A stretch of 64,000 nucleotides of DNA. Source: Tetrahymena thermophila SB210 (taxonomy: Eukaryota; Ciliophora; Oligohymenophorea; Hymenostomatida; Tetrahymenidae). Below, piece by piece: positions 1 to 11,867 of this stretch. The translations under genes were made by a program, and so were the position numbers. Location: contig NW_002475999.1 of NCBI RefSeq assembly GCF_000189635.1, positions 1 through 64,000 on the forward strand. Direction: 5' to 3'. The notes beneath the pieces were generated by a model. The model had not been told where the DNA came from. It saw nothing but the letters and a program-made list of their open reading frames with translations, and searched no databases. Position 1 is the stretch's first letter, and each line of letters opens with the position of its first letter.

Positions 1-79
1 ACCCCAACCCCAACCCCAACCCCAACCCCAACCCCAACCCCAACCCCAACCCCAACCCCAACCCCAACCCCAACCCCAA
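1..79. repeat. Macronuclear telomere, (CCCCAA)13
   Basis: After one leading A there are 13 perfect CCCCAA units read 5'->3' inward, that is TTGGGG on the strand running to the chromosome end. The G4T2 repeat is the macronuclear telomere of Tetrahymena and close relatives. The uniform array rules out the mixed repeats of Paramecium. It passes directly into AT-rich DNA with no satellite. Confidence 0.98.
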
Positions 80-158
80 TTTTTTATAAAAAATAATTGA
101 TTAAATTATTAATCCAATTTTTTAGAAAAAATGATTGATTAAATTATTAATTCAATTT
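78..158. repeat. Subtelomeric ~40-bp imperfect tandem duplication
   Basis: Two adjacent copies of an AT-rich unit (about 78-117 and 118-158) share the core GATTGATTAAATTATTAAT (second copy) or AATTGATTAAATTATTAAT (first copy) after a T-run and A-run. The copies abut the telomere. No coding potential is visible. Confidence 0.7.
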
Positions 159-1503
159 ACAAAAATAAGAATAATAAATTTTATTATTATTTATCTTAAG
201 TTATAAAATATTTAAATAATAATTATAAAAATAAGTTCTAAATTTCTAATTTAAGAATAATTTAATTCAATTATTTTTAATGATTATTAGAAATTCTTTT
301 AGAATTTTGAATTCTCAAAAAATAAAATTAGTGAAATTCTTTAAATTTTGTATAAAATTAATTTACTTTTTTTATATTTAACTTTTTATTTTAAAAAACA
401 AATTAAATTAGTTTTCTTTCTTCAGTTAATTATTATTTTAATTTTGAATTTTTAAAAAATAAGTATTAAATAAATAAAAAAATCTAAGTAAAAAGAACAT
501 AAAAATGTACTAACTTAATGATGTTTGTATTTAAGATGAAAAGTAAAAGATTTCATAGAAAATTAATATACTTAAAATGTTAAAAACTTTTTTTAATCAA
601 TCAACTAGCTAGACTATTTAAAAGATTCTGTCATAATAAATTTGTTTTTTTTATTTATATATTATATTTTAATTTTAAAAAAATCTATATTATTAAAAAT
701 TTTATGTTTTCATTTCATTGATTACAAGATTATTTATCTTTTTATCTTTTTATTTTTATGTTTTTATCTATTTTTTGTTTTTTATTATTTATTTATTTAA
801 TTAATTAATTATTTATTTATTTATTTATTTATTTTTTATTTTAATTTTTTAGTTTTTTATTTATTTATTTTTTATTTTTTATTAATGGCATCTAGGTATG
901 GTCTCTCTATTATATTTTTAAAAAATTATTTCATATATTGAAAAGAAAATCAACAAGTCTCAACTCATCATCATCTACATCATTTAAAATGAGATTGATT
1001 TATTTGTGGGAAAAGATATTTATTTTGAAAATACTTAGGTTCATTTGTAATATAGTTTATTGAAGCCATGAAAATAATAAAAGATATCAATCTGATATTT
1101 TATGTCTAATAAAGATGATTTTATTTTTATTTAAGTCAGGGATTCATCTTTATAGTACAAAGAGCTAAATAACATGATTAAAAACTAACGTTGTAAAACG
1201 TGCTCTTTCTTTAATGTTGTTTGTTAAAAACTGTTTTATATCAGATGTGGTATTTCTTTTATATTCTCTAAAAATTTTTTTTTTATTATTTTTTTAATTA
1301 ATAAATAATTATAAAAGTTTGAATCTATTTTGTAGGATTTAAATTAAAAGATCACTAAAGAAGATAATTAAAAAATTATTTGAGTTTTTGAATTCAATAA
1401 AAAAGGGAAATTAATTTTGAAATATTTCAAAAAAATTAAGTAACACATAAAAGACAATTGAAAGATATTAAATAATTAATAAATAAATAATATTTGTTTA
1501 TTT
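80..1503. other. Subtelomeric spacer, no gene seen
   Basis: Extremely AT-rich DNA with no frame that stays open and looks like protein. A (TTTA)n/(TTAA)n low-complexity tract lies at about 780-870. The stretch from about 890 to 1260 is a little less AT-biased and could be a decayed gene, but I could not find a reading that supports one. Confidence 0.6.
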
Positions 1504-4232
1504 TCATGTAAATGATAAAAGACGCAATGTTTTTAGGAATCTTCTCATATTATTCTAAAAATCAGAAACATATACATCATTCATTTTGTCTACTATATCA
1601 GAAGAATTCTTAAAAATATTTTAGTGTTATTCTATAATCAACGAAACCATAGCATGGGAAGTAGAATTATTTAAAAAGTTTGAAGCATTTATAGTTTCTA
1701 TTGATTTAGATTAATCTTTAATAAAAGCACACTTATTACACCATATTGCGGTTTTTACCCATTCTAATTCATCATCTAAAGGACTAGGCTTATAGGAATA
1801 GTCCATATTTTATCTAATTTCTAGAAGGATTTTATCTTCACCTTACATTTTATTATCTTAATTGTTACGCACTGCAAAAGCCTTTATAATCATCATTAAT
1901 TCTAGCAATGCTTTATTCTCAACATCAATTTCTTTTTAAGGAACATCACATAAAAATGCATGTTAAGACTCAGGGATTAGATTAACTCCAATTTTATGTA
2001 ATTCATAAAGTAAAGCTGCATATGTCATCGGCTTATTAACAATATGACTAAATATACTACCTAAAGAATTGTTTTCGTCTACTAAAGTTACATCATCAGC
2101 TCCTATTTCAAACTTTAATTTTAATCTTTTTGCTATTTAAAAATTGATGTTAATATTTAATAACCTATAAAATTCATTACTTTGCAAGTCAAGAATGGCA
2201 AGATCTTCTTAAACACACCTTAACATAAATGATTAATATGGATAATCTAAACAAACGTCCTATTATTTAAAATGAATTTCAATATGAGTATTTATTTATT
2301 AATATATTTTTAATACCTAAACACATGCTAAAGGAGCTAGGGTTTTTGTTGTAAAAGTAATAATTCTTAAATCGGGATCATATTTAGTGACTTCTATACC
2401 ATCCGTAGTCCATCCTTATTCTTACTAATAAAAATTTTCGTTCATTAGTGTAAAATGATTAAAATATTTACACTGTAATAAGCTACTTGAGGACTAAAAT
2501 TTTGTCCTAAATAATATTTTTTTGGTAATTCTATATATCCTTTCAAAGCTGGGAAATTAGCTATAGACCCACCAACCTCAGGAGGATATTTTAATGGTTT
2601 ATCTATTTGTTCTTCTGTTCCAAAATCAACTTTGATTGCATATTTCTTTCTTCTCTTAATTAGAGGTACCATGTTAAATGACTCTATATTAAAAACCCCT
2701 CCCTGTTTTTTATTGTATATTTAAAAACTATTTAATTTAAAATCTCTATTAAAGATGAGAGTTTACTGTAATAAGATATTTTTATATTGAATGAAGAGGT
2801 GATAAATAGTCTTATCTTGTCCATATGCATCTCATATAAATAGAAAGAGTATTAATATTTCTTGGCATTTCTATGCCAACATTAGGTCTTTTAAACTCAA
2901 CTAATTTCATACGATATCCGCACTTTTCGATTGGCGACCACCAAAAGGCCATTTAAAAATCATCACTTTCAAAAGTTTTAAATATTTCATACTTATATCT
3001 TTCTTCTGGTTTTAATGTTATTGCTCCACAAATACTTCTTAAATTGTCTGGAGTAATAGGTAATTTATCTTGTTGAATCACTATAAAGTTATGAAAATAA
3101 TTTAAAAATCATTTCCAATAACAAAATATATAATTTACACTATTCATTTTTATCATCAAAAAATACTTCTTGATTCTTAATGACTAAAGCTGATATTTGC
3201 TGAATCTTTTTTAAAGTAATTTTTCTGATTTTAGTTATAAATTTATCAAAAAAAGAAATTTTCTCATATTTATTATCTGCTTAGTTGATGTAATAGTGCT
3301 AAAATAAGTTATCTACAACAGTTTCAGAATAGTCACTCTTCTTTAAGTAGAATTCAATTTTATCAAGTTCGTTTATTTCATTTTACTCATCATATCTATA
3401 CAAATACTCTGTTTAGCTTTTTTCAGATTCTGGGTATGGATGATCAATGCATTCTAAATATCTTTACCATTCTTCCCAAATTTTCTTTTTCTTTTCTTCA
3501 TAATAAACCCTTGCTTGGAATCTCAAAGCAAATTCTTCTTCTGCTTATGACTGTTTAAATATTCAAATTAAAAACATATCAAAAAAACATATTAGCTACA
3601 AAAATCAAATCTACTTCTAAAACTAATCTCTCTTTTTCCTCTTTTGTAAGTTTTTCTTCTTACAATCTGCGGAATCTTTCTAATTCGAATCCTATTTTTT
3701 TTTTATAATTTTTTAATCATTTAAAAAATCTTGACTTTGCTAACAATTACTTCTTCTTTCTTCTTCCATATATTTTTTTCTTTCCTCTTCATCTAGTAAT
3801 CTTTCTAAATTTATAATATATTATATTATGCAATTTCAAAGAATGCTTATATATAATAAAATATTTTACTTTTTTCAAGTAGCTCCTCTTTTTTTTTCTT
3901 TTTTGATTGCTTTTTTTCCTTGTCTTTTTTGTCATTTCTAGTTAAAGAGGTTCCTTTTTTAACTAAAATACTAGATCCTGCTGGTTTCATTTAAACTGAG
4001 TTTTATCTGACATCCTAAGAAAGACTTGCTTTCTTTAAGCTTACTGCTAACTATGGTCTAGATGGTAAATCTCTTCCTTTCTATTCCTTAGATTAACCTC
4101 TTTCCTCCTTTTTTTTCTATTTGTAAAAATTGGTTTAGGATATATCTTGATTAAGACAATAATTATAAGTAAATTTTGTATTTATTTCTAACTATTTACT
4201 GGTTTCTATACAACCATACTTTGGAACTCCAT
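1504..4232 (-). CDS. CASC1/DNAI7 (IC97)-like axonemal dynein-associated protein
   Basis: Eight exons: 4200..4232, 3870..4116, 3751..3804, 3615..3691, 3139..3550, 2767..3080, 2472..2681, 1504..2424; 755 aa, all junctions in frame, ending at TGA. The start is the ATG whose 11-codon first exon splices in frame into a K/E/R-rich region. Residues about 90-230 are a charged helix (EEER/KKR blocks) followed by WEEWQRYLECIDHPYPESE, the layout of the CASC1 N-terminal domain. Mid-protein has PPEVGGSIANFPALKGYIEL, and the next block reads GWTTDGIEVTKYDPDLRIIT, characteristic of CASC1 C-terminal regions. Family members are ciliary proteins linked to inner dynein arm I1 (IC97 in Chlamydomonas). The assignment is from motif memory, not a search. 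The acceptor before residue SFN (TATAGAG) is slightly unusual. Confidence 0.75.
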
Positions 4233-5068
4233 CTTGATTTTACTTATTAAAATTTATATAGTTGTTTGCTTAATATTTTTTGATTGATTTTAAATAATTA
4301 AATTTTTTAAACAAATTTTTGAAAAAATTAACTTTCTTTTTAATTTTTGATAAAAGGCAGTAAAAATATTAAATAATAAATAGTCTTATTTTTGATAAAA
4401 TATAATCATATAGAAAAAAGATTCTATCTAGATTCTTTAAAAAATTAAAACCATTAATTAAATTTATATAAATATCTATTAATATCCAGAAAATAAATTA
4501 AAATGGTAAGTATTATATTTTTTATTTCAAATAAATAACTTTTAAATTTATAAAAGAGAAAGTTAATTTTCAGAATTTAATATAACTTTATTTATTTTTC
4601 ATCTTTTTATTTAATAAAAGTAATTTAAAATTGATAGAATAGTTGATGTGTAATATATATTAAATTATTGAAATTGATGAATTCGATTATTTAATTAATA
4701 TTCTACAATAAGAAGATGTATATGATATATTTTTAGTTGAAGAATAAATAAAAATAGAGAAAATTGAAATTAAAATTATCATATTTTTGGTTTGGAATAT
4801 AAATTTTTTACTATTTATAACAGAAAATATAGAGAGTTTAATTTAATTTTATTGATTTATAATATTTTAATTTTATAAAAGTAGGTTAATAATTAATTAA
4901 TTAATTGATTTATTTATTTATTATATAAATTAAATTATTGAAATTGATAAATTTGATTGTTTAATTTGTATTCTTTAGTAAGAAAAGGAGTTTGATTTTT
5001 TTTTAGTTAAAGAGTAAATGGTATTTTTGAAATATTTTTTATTAGTAGATTTGATTTCAAATTATTAT
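4233..5068. other. Intergenic, with an imperfect ~90-bp direct repeat
   Basis: Upstream region of the DNAI7-like gene and downstream region of the RBR gene. A block at about 4655-4750 (containing TTAAATTATTGAAATTGATGA) recurs diverged at about 4925-5020. No coding frame recognised. Confidence 0.55.
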
Positions 5069-6241
5069 TCAGTAAATGTATCTCATCCATGTTTGCCACA
5101 CAAAGTGCATAAAATTGTATAAAAAATAAAGAGAGCTTAATGTGACTATTTCTAGGATAATAAATCTTACAATCTGAAAAATCGAGTAAAAAAAATAAGT
5201 TATAAAACCTAGGCATAGTAAGAATAAGCAACCAGTTAGTATGGTCAAATGGAAATTTCTTTTCTTTTAACTGCTTAGATAACCACTCTTATCATATCCA
5301 TATCTGATAAGCTGTAAGTTTATTTCATATTTAATTTTAAACACCTCCATAAAGAATTAAGCAAAGAGGTAAAATAGTAATATTAAGATGTTATGTAGAA
5401 AAGCAGACAGGACAAATTTCATTATTTAAATTATTAAATTAATGATATATGTGTGTAAGCCAGTAAAATAAATAAGAATCAATCCTGTAAAAAAAAAAAT
5501 GATGTTTTCAAGCACTATGTAAAATATGCATTTATACATTGAATGAGATGTGTACTGCTAACAGCAATACCAGCAAAATTCAAAATTACACTTTCGGCAT
5601 ATCATATGATAGCATCCACCATATTTAGTTATAGGTATTGCACAACGAGGACATCTTTTAGCCATTATTTTTTTATGTACTTCAGAAAATAATTCATTCT
5701 TCTAGAAAATGATATTTTTTAACATTTAAAATAGAGATTTTGATTTATTTGGCAAAGAGGCGTCAGACCATTCAGTATTGCATAAATCGCATTGTAATGT
5801 ATTTGATTTGCATTATTTAACATTTAAAGGAAGCAAGCCATAATATTTGCATTTTGGATTAGGGCAGTTTCTTGCTTAAGGATCATTCTAAAGGTGCTTT
5901 ATTAACAACTTATCATCTAATAAATGAATCTAGGGAATTTGAAATTATTATGAAAAAAGTGTATGCTCTCTATACTATTCTACTAAGAAATCATTTTAAC
6001 ATCCATGGTTAGGGCATTTAATCTTTTTATTAATCTAGAAATCTATATTTTCTATTTGAACTAACAGATATTGCAGGCAACAATTACCACAAATTAGGCA
6101 TTTACACGGCATTGTATATTATTTAAAGTCTATTTATTCTAAACAAATCTTGCATGTATAATGCTTTCCAATATTTGCACTTTTATTTTACTCATTTATT
6201 TCCAAGGTTTATGTTTTTTACTATTACTACTACTACTACAT
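5069..6241 (-). CDS. RBR-type E3 ubiquitin ligase with C-terminal membrane segments
   Basis: A single exon of 390 codons plus TGA. The start follows an in-frame upstream TGA and opens with M plus seven glutamines, all TAG/TAA. Residues ~30-85 are a RING1 (CKICLEQ ... CKCLICGNCC ... CPNHGC). Residues ~120-160 are an in-between-RING (NCPNPKCKYYG ... CDLCNTEW). Residues 193-230 are the Rcat/RING2 (RCPRCAIPITKYGGCYHMIC then FCWYC). In RBR ligases the Cys of the GGCxHM motif forms the thioester with ubiquitin; here it is Cys210 and is intact. After Rcat come several hydrophobic stretches (residues ~236-262, ~275-295, ~330-375), so the protein is probably membrane anchored with the RBR in the cytosol. 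RBR identity is strong; membrane topology is inference. Confidence 0.88.
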
Positions 6242-6998
6242 TGCGTAGTCTTGATAATTCCTATTTACTATTTAATTTCAATTTACTTAAATTCTTTTAA
6301 TTTTCGTTTAGATAAGAATTTAATTATTCAATATTATAACTAAAAAATTTTAGATCGTTTGTTTGATTGATTTTTCGATAAAACAATTGAAAATTTAATT
6401 TTTATTATTAGTGATAAAATATTCTAGATCAATTGTTTTTCATATTTTAACAAGAGACACATTAATATATAAATATTTTAACACCAAATACTTTTCAATC
6501 AACAATATGTCATTAAAAATGTTTGATAATTTAAAATTTTTAGTTTAGTTATTATTAATAAAATCTAAATTTAGCATAAAACATATTTAATTTCTTACTT
6601 ATAAATGTAGTGTGTTTCTTTTATTTATAATTTTAATTTAGTTTAAATTAAAATTCTTTTTATATCTTTAGATATTTTGTATGTGTTATTGTATAAAATA
6701 TATCCTTTTAATGGCTTTTAAATGCCAAAATTATTTTTAAAATGTTAAATTTTGATTTAAATTAAAGCTTTTCTTAAAATTTCAATTTTAAATTATTATA
6801 AATTAAAAGTCAAATTTAAAAAATAAAAAAAATTTGTATATATTAAAGATCGTGATTTGCTTGACAGAAAATAAAATAGAATTAATTAAAAAGTATAAAT
6901 GGTATGTGTGATTGCTAAGGTAGATACATAAAAGCGAGTAAAGGCTAATTAAATTTTATTCCACTACTTAATAAATTTAAAAAACTAGCTAAATAAAA
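6242..6998. other. Intergenic spacer
   Basis: AT-rich DNA between two minus-strand genes: 5' flank of the RBR ligase and 3' flank of the F1-alpha-like gene. A short open frame at 6161-6343 on the plus strand is a shadow of the RBR 5' end. Nothing else supported. Confidence 0.6.
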
Positions 6999-8822
6999 TC
7001 AATTGAAATAATCTTTTTTAAAAGGTAAAAGTTTGTCATTCATTTTGCAGTGCATGATAAATAATTCATAGAGTCTGAGAACACAGTGTTGAAGGTTATC
7101 GAGTGTATTGGGTTGAATTTCATTATCGTTGTAATTGAACTCGTTTTAGATGTAACTAAATATATCTTATTTGTTGAATTCCTTGAATTCTTTGCAGAAT
7201 TTCATAAATGATTTTGTTAACTCTTAAGGGGTTTCTTTAAATTGAGATATGGTCTCTTCATGAATGCACTTAACAATAAATTTAACAAATACTATTTACT
7301 CAATAGGAGTAAAGTAATTTGATGACACTAATAGTTTCATAAAATACTTAGAATCATAATACAAATAGTAATCCCAGGGTTCAACAGTTATTTTCAAATC
7401 GTTTTTCAATTATATCTCTTTAGATTACTATTAAAGATCAATAAGCACTTAGTGCAATTCTTTTGCAACTTCTAAGTAGAGATTATTTTACCATTTAGGT
7501 TTTGAGAACAGCTTCTTACCTTTTAATTATATTTTAGGGCGTGTTTAACGGTATAAAGGATCATTTAATGTGAAGTCGACAATCACATCAGCGTAACTTT
7601 CAGCTTCTTAGTATAGCTTTTATGTTTCTTTTTAGTACTTTTCAGCAGCACGGTTGCTATCAAAAATGCAAATACTAGAAATACTTCCATTTCTGTCTCC
7701 GTAATAACCACTCATACTAAATAGCTCCTTCAAAACACTCTTGAATCCTGAAGGCATATCAATTTATCCAAATATAAGATTTTCTGAATACAAATGATCA
7801 TAGATATTATCATATATAATAATAACATCTTTACTCTATTCCTATTATATTTTGCGAGCTAAATGTAAAGCAGTAAAAGGACTTAAATATTTTTCAGCCA
7901 TGCCTGCTGTTTCTTCATTTTGAGGACTAACTATGATAAAATTGTTTTTGCTATGTTCATTTGATTGAAGTTCACTTAAAACTTTCTCTGCAGTAGAGAA
8001 GTGTTATGTTACAAAAATACCTACAGTATTTGGATTTAATGCACAGTTTTACTTAATCATTTCGCTTGCCAAGTGAGATTTTCCTGTGTTAAGATCTCCA
8101 TTAAGAATAACAAAGTTTCCTTAACAAATTGGCTAAGTCATGTCTACTGAAATATTCCCTGTATATAGCTAGCGCTTTGAAGTTAATCTTTTCTAGTGAA
8201 GGATGAGGTGTTCCTTGTAATCTAGTAAGGTAAATTCAACATCAAAATCATTATGGTTTTCAGATTATTTATTGGCTACTTCTCCTTCTTAGATTGGTTG
8301 TGGTGAAAATTCCTTAATAACTTCACCACGATAGTTAATTACTTTGCCACAAATTTATTTTCCATTTAATTAAAGCTTAAGACCATTTGGGTTTTCAAGC
8401 TTAATGGATTGATCTAAATAGTTTTAATTATGATCAATCCTATTTAAGCATAAAGCGCTTGATATTTTCTCATTTAAACTCAAAACTAGAGCTTACTTTT
8501 ATGCATCATTTTCCAATTAGATCAAAGATTTTAATTTCAATCTACTCTTTTCAAAATTAGTAAAGTAAATTATGTCATTTTTAGATTTAACTATCTATCC
8601 TGTTTGTGCATTATCTTTAATCTCATAAATTTTGTTGTTTAATGCGTATAATGAAGAATCTTCTTCCTATGTGCTACCAGTTGGCTTTTATGCGCAAAAT
8701 CTATATTAAATCTAATTGCTTAGACTTAAAATGTTTGCATATCTCTTTGCAAACAATCTCTATCTTTGCGCAACTCCTTTAGTTAAATTTTTGATACTTT
8801 GTAATAATAAAAGGTTATTCAT
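6999..8822 (-). CDS. Divergent F1-ATPase alpha-subunit-like protein, copy 1 (mitochondrial presequence)
   Basis: An intronless frame of 607 aa. The first ~45 residues are basic, hydroxylated and free of acids (MNNLLLLQSIKNLTKGVAQR ... YRFCAQ), typical of a mitochondrial targeting peptide. Residues ~55-230 resemble the beta-barrel and lead-in of F1 alpha. The P-loop GDLNTGKS lies at ~242-249 (alpha consensus GDRQTGKT). It is followed by VGIFVTQHFSTAEKVLSELQ, aligning with the alpha block around VGQKRSTVAQ, and by DVIIIYDN, aligning with ALIIYDDL (Walker B). The C-terminal FTPIEQIVF aligns with the alpha block YxPMxIEEQVxxIY. Where alpha has the SRVG arginine finger this protein reads SKPK, so classical catalytic stimulation of beta is doubtful. 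The normal alpha is probably encoded elsewhere; this may be a regulatory or structural paralog. The family call rests on block alignment by eye. Confidence 0.72.
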
Positions 8823-9732
8823 TTGTTTATACTTTGCTACTTAACTTATATTTATGCTATACTATTAATTTTTAAGTCAAACTAGTCTGAATGTATCTAT
8901 CTATGTATGTATATTTTTTAATTCTTAAACTCTAAAAATTATCAAAAGATATACAATTAATTATCTATTTAAATTTATCTAAAGAAATATAATTTTTAAC
9001 AATTTATCTAATTTTTTTGAACATAAGATTAATAATTTAGGATATTTTTTAGAACTTTCCAAAAATATTAATTAATATAATTTAAACAAAAACAATAATT
9101 GATTTCTTATTTCCATACAATTTTTATTTTTTATATAAAAACAAACTTTATTTGTAAATATTAATTCACATTTTCATTAAATATTTTTAGAGTAACGTTT
9201 TTATACAATTTAAATTATTTATTCTTTTAAAATAATTTTTTATTTAATTAAATTTGATATTAAGCAAATTTTCAATTATTTTAATTACATATCTTAATTT
9301 ATTATGGAAAAAATACAAAAATTTTTTCCAATTATAAAGTGTTTTGTAAAATTTTAATCATTTTTTTCTGTTTTAATAAAAAATAAAAACAATTACATTT
9401 AAATTAAATATTTTAATTTTAATAAAATACTGTAATTATTCTAATTTAAGCCCTTTAGAAGAAAATACAAATAGGGGTATATATTATGACAAAAAGTTGA
9501 GAATTTTGACTTCCCCTGTAAATCGGAGTGTGAATGATATAGGGGAATAAGGTAATATTAATTTAAAAAAACCATTAAAATATTTTTAGACAATTTACAA
9601 ATAGCTGATAACCAAAATTTTAGGATTATAACATCATTTTAATTTATGACTTAATAAATTAGGTTTTTTAATTGTTTAAATTTTAATTTGCAATAAAAAA
9701 TTTTTAATTAATAATAATAAAAAGAAGAATAT
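8823..9732. other. Intergenic with a GC-richer island at about 9450-9545
   Basis: The part next to the upstream gene (about 8930-9200) is clearly homologous to 11570-11780 upstream of the second copy, so the 5' flank was duplicated along with the gene. Within an otherwise AT-rich stretch, 9450-9545 has three G/C blocks: AGGGG at 9473, CCCCT at 9513 and AGGGG at 9541. No ORF covers them. Confidence 0.55.
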
Positions 9733-11388
9733 TCAATTCTGAGATTTGATTTTATTCCATATTTTTTTCAAATAACTTTGTTATTTTTCTTGCTTATTTT
9801 TGCATTCATAACAAAACTAAAAGCCATTTTTATCAGAAAGTAAAATTTTTATTTTACAACTATAGCATATATCCACATTTTTTGGATTCATTAATTATAT
9901 TTTTTCTTAGAAATGAGTAACAATAAATGCTATAATTAATAAAACTATATATATTGAAATTTTAGAACAAACATCAGAAATAAGGAATTAGGAAAATTCA
10001 GAAAAAATTGAAAAAGTAAAATGACATGTCTTCTAAAAAACATTAGGACATTTTTGGACTTGATTCTTAAGCACTTAATTCTAATCTTTTAATAATATAT
10101 TAGGGCGTGTTTAAAGGTTATAGGGATCATTCAATCCAAAATCTATAATAACATTAGCATATCTTTCAGCTTCTTAGTATAGATTTTATATTTCTTTTTA
10201 GTGCTTTTCAGAAGCACGGTTGCTATCAAAAATACAAATACTAGAAATACTTCCATTTCTGTCTCCATAATAACCACTCATACTAAATAGCTCCTTCAAA
10301 ACAATATTGAATCCTGAAGGCATATCAATCTATCTAAAAATAAGACTTTCTTATTAAAAATGATCATAGATATTATCATATATAATAATAACATCTTTAC
10401 TCCTTTCCTATTAAATTTTGAGTGCTAAATGTAAAGCAGTAAAAGGACATAAATATTTTTCAGCCATACCAGCTGCTTCATCATTTTGAGGGCTAACTAT
10501 GATAAAATTATTTCTGCTATGTTCATTTGATTGAAGTTCACTTAACACTTTTTCTGCAGTAGAAAAGTGTTATGTTACAAAAATACCAACAGTATTTGGA
10601 TTTAATGTACAGTTTTACTTAATCATTTTGCTTGCCAAGTTAGATTTTCCTGTATTAAAATCCCCATTAAGAATAACAAAACTTCCTTAATAAATTGGCT
10701 AAGTCATATCTACTGAAGTATTTCCTGTATAAAATTAGTGCTTTGAAGTTAATCTTTTTTAGTGAAGTATAAGGTGATCCTTGTAATCTAGTAAGTTAAA
10801 TTCAACATCATAATCATTACGATTTTCAGAATAATTATTGGCTACTTCTCCTTCTTAGCTTGGTTATGGTGAAAATTCCTTAATAACTTCACCACGATAG
10901 TTAATTACTTTGCCACAAATTTATTTTCCATTTAATTGAAGCTTAAGACCATTTGGGTTTACTAGCTTAATTGATTGATCTAAATAGTTTTAATTATGAT
11001 CAATCTTGTTTAAGCATAAAGCGCTTGATATTTTTTCATTTAAACTCAAAACTAGAGCTTACTTTTATGCATCTTTTTCTAATTAGATCAAAGATTTTAA
11101 TTTTAATTTGCTCTTCTCAAAATTAGTAAAGTAAATTATGTCATTTTTAAATTTAACTATCTATCCAACTTGTGTATTATTTTCAATATCATAAATGTTA
11201 TTGTTTAATGCCTATAATGAAGAATCTTCTTCCTATGTACTCCTAATTGGCTTTTATGAGCAAAATATATATTAAATCTAATTGCTTAGACTTAAGATAT
11301 TTGCTTATCTATTTGTAAATAATCTCTATCTCAGTGCAACTTGTTTAGTTAAGTTTTTGATACTTTGTAATAATTAAAGTTTATTCAT
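9733..11388 (-). CDS. F1-ATPase alpha-like protein, copy 2, with replaced C-terminus (TM helix + CxxC pair)
   Basis: An intronless frame of 551 aa. Residues 1 to ~430 are closely similar to the copy at 6999-8822, including the presequence-like N-terminus, the P-loop GDFNTGKS and DVIIIYDN. Similarity stops abruptly at about 10085, after the TRPNILLKDQ segment. The C-terminal helical domain is missing. Instead come ~115 residues with a hydrophobic helix (SIYIVLLIIAFIVTHF), then CYSC ... CYEC spaced like a zinc ribbon, and a basic end. The frame is open from ATG to TGA with no interruption, so it is either a functional chimera or a truncated copy running into an older tail. Related decayed tail sequence lies at 11870-12115. 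Confidence 0.68.
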
Positions 11389-11867
11389 TAGTTTATGTTT
11401 TCTTACTTAATTTATATTTACACTATACTAATTATTTTTAAGTTAATCTAATATAAATTTTAGTTTTTATTTAATTCTTAAACTCTAAAAATTGAAATCA
11501 GAGTTTAGCCAAAAAAAAGTGTGCGCAAAATGACCAAAAAATGGTTTAGCACACCCAAAACTAAATTACCCTAAAGATTATCAAAATATAAACAATTGAT
11601 AATCTGCTTTTTTGAACATATGAATAATAATTTAGGAAACTATTAGAATTTTCCAAAATTATTATCAAAATTACTGATTGCTTTCTTATTTCTATATAAT
11701 TTTTATTTTTCTATAAAGACAAACTTTATTTGTGAATATTGTTAATTCATATTTTTATTATATTTTTTAGAGTAATTAGAATTTTTCAACATCAATTAAT
11801 ATTCACTTAATGAATTAAGTTTTTTAACTATTTAAAATAATTTAATCAATAAAATTTATAATCAATA
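11389..11867. other. Duplicated 5' flank with a hairpin
   Basis: The sequence from ~11570 to ~11780 matches the flank of copy 1 (~8930-9200). Unique to this copy is an inverted repeat: GTGTGC at 11519-11524 and GCACAC at 11549-11554, with an inner ACCA/TGGT stem. No gene seen. Confidence 0.55.

Noticed and set aside
2445..2672. Stand-alone 75-aa protein on the minus strand
   Set aside because: It is one internal exon of the DNAI7-like gene; the apparent C-terminus is intron.
3660..3700. tRNA B-box-like TTCGAATCC
   Set aside because: Part of the coding text GFELE of the DNAI7-like gene; no acceptor stem or anticodon arm around it.
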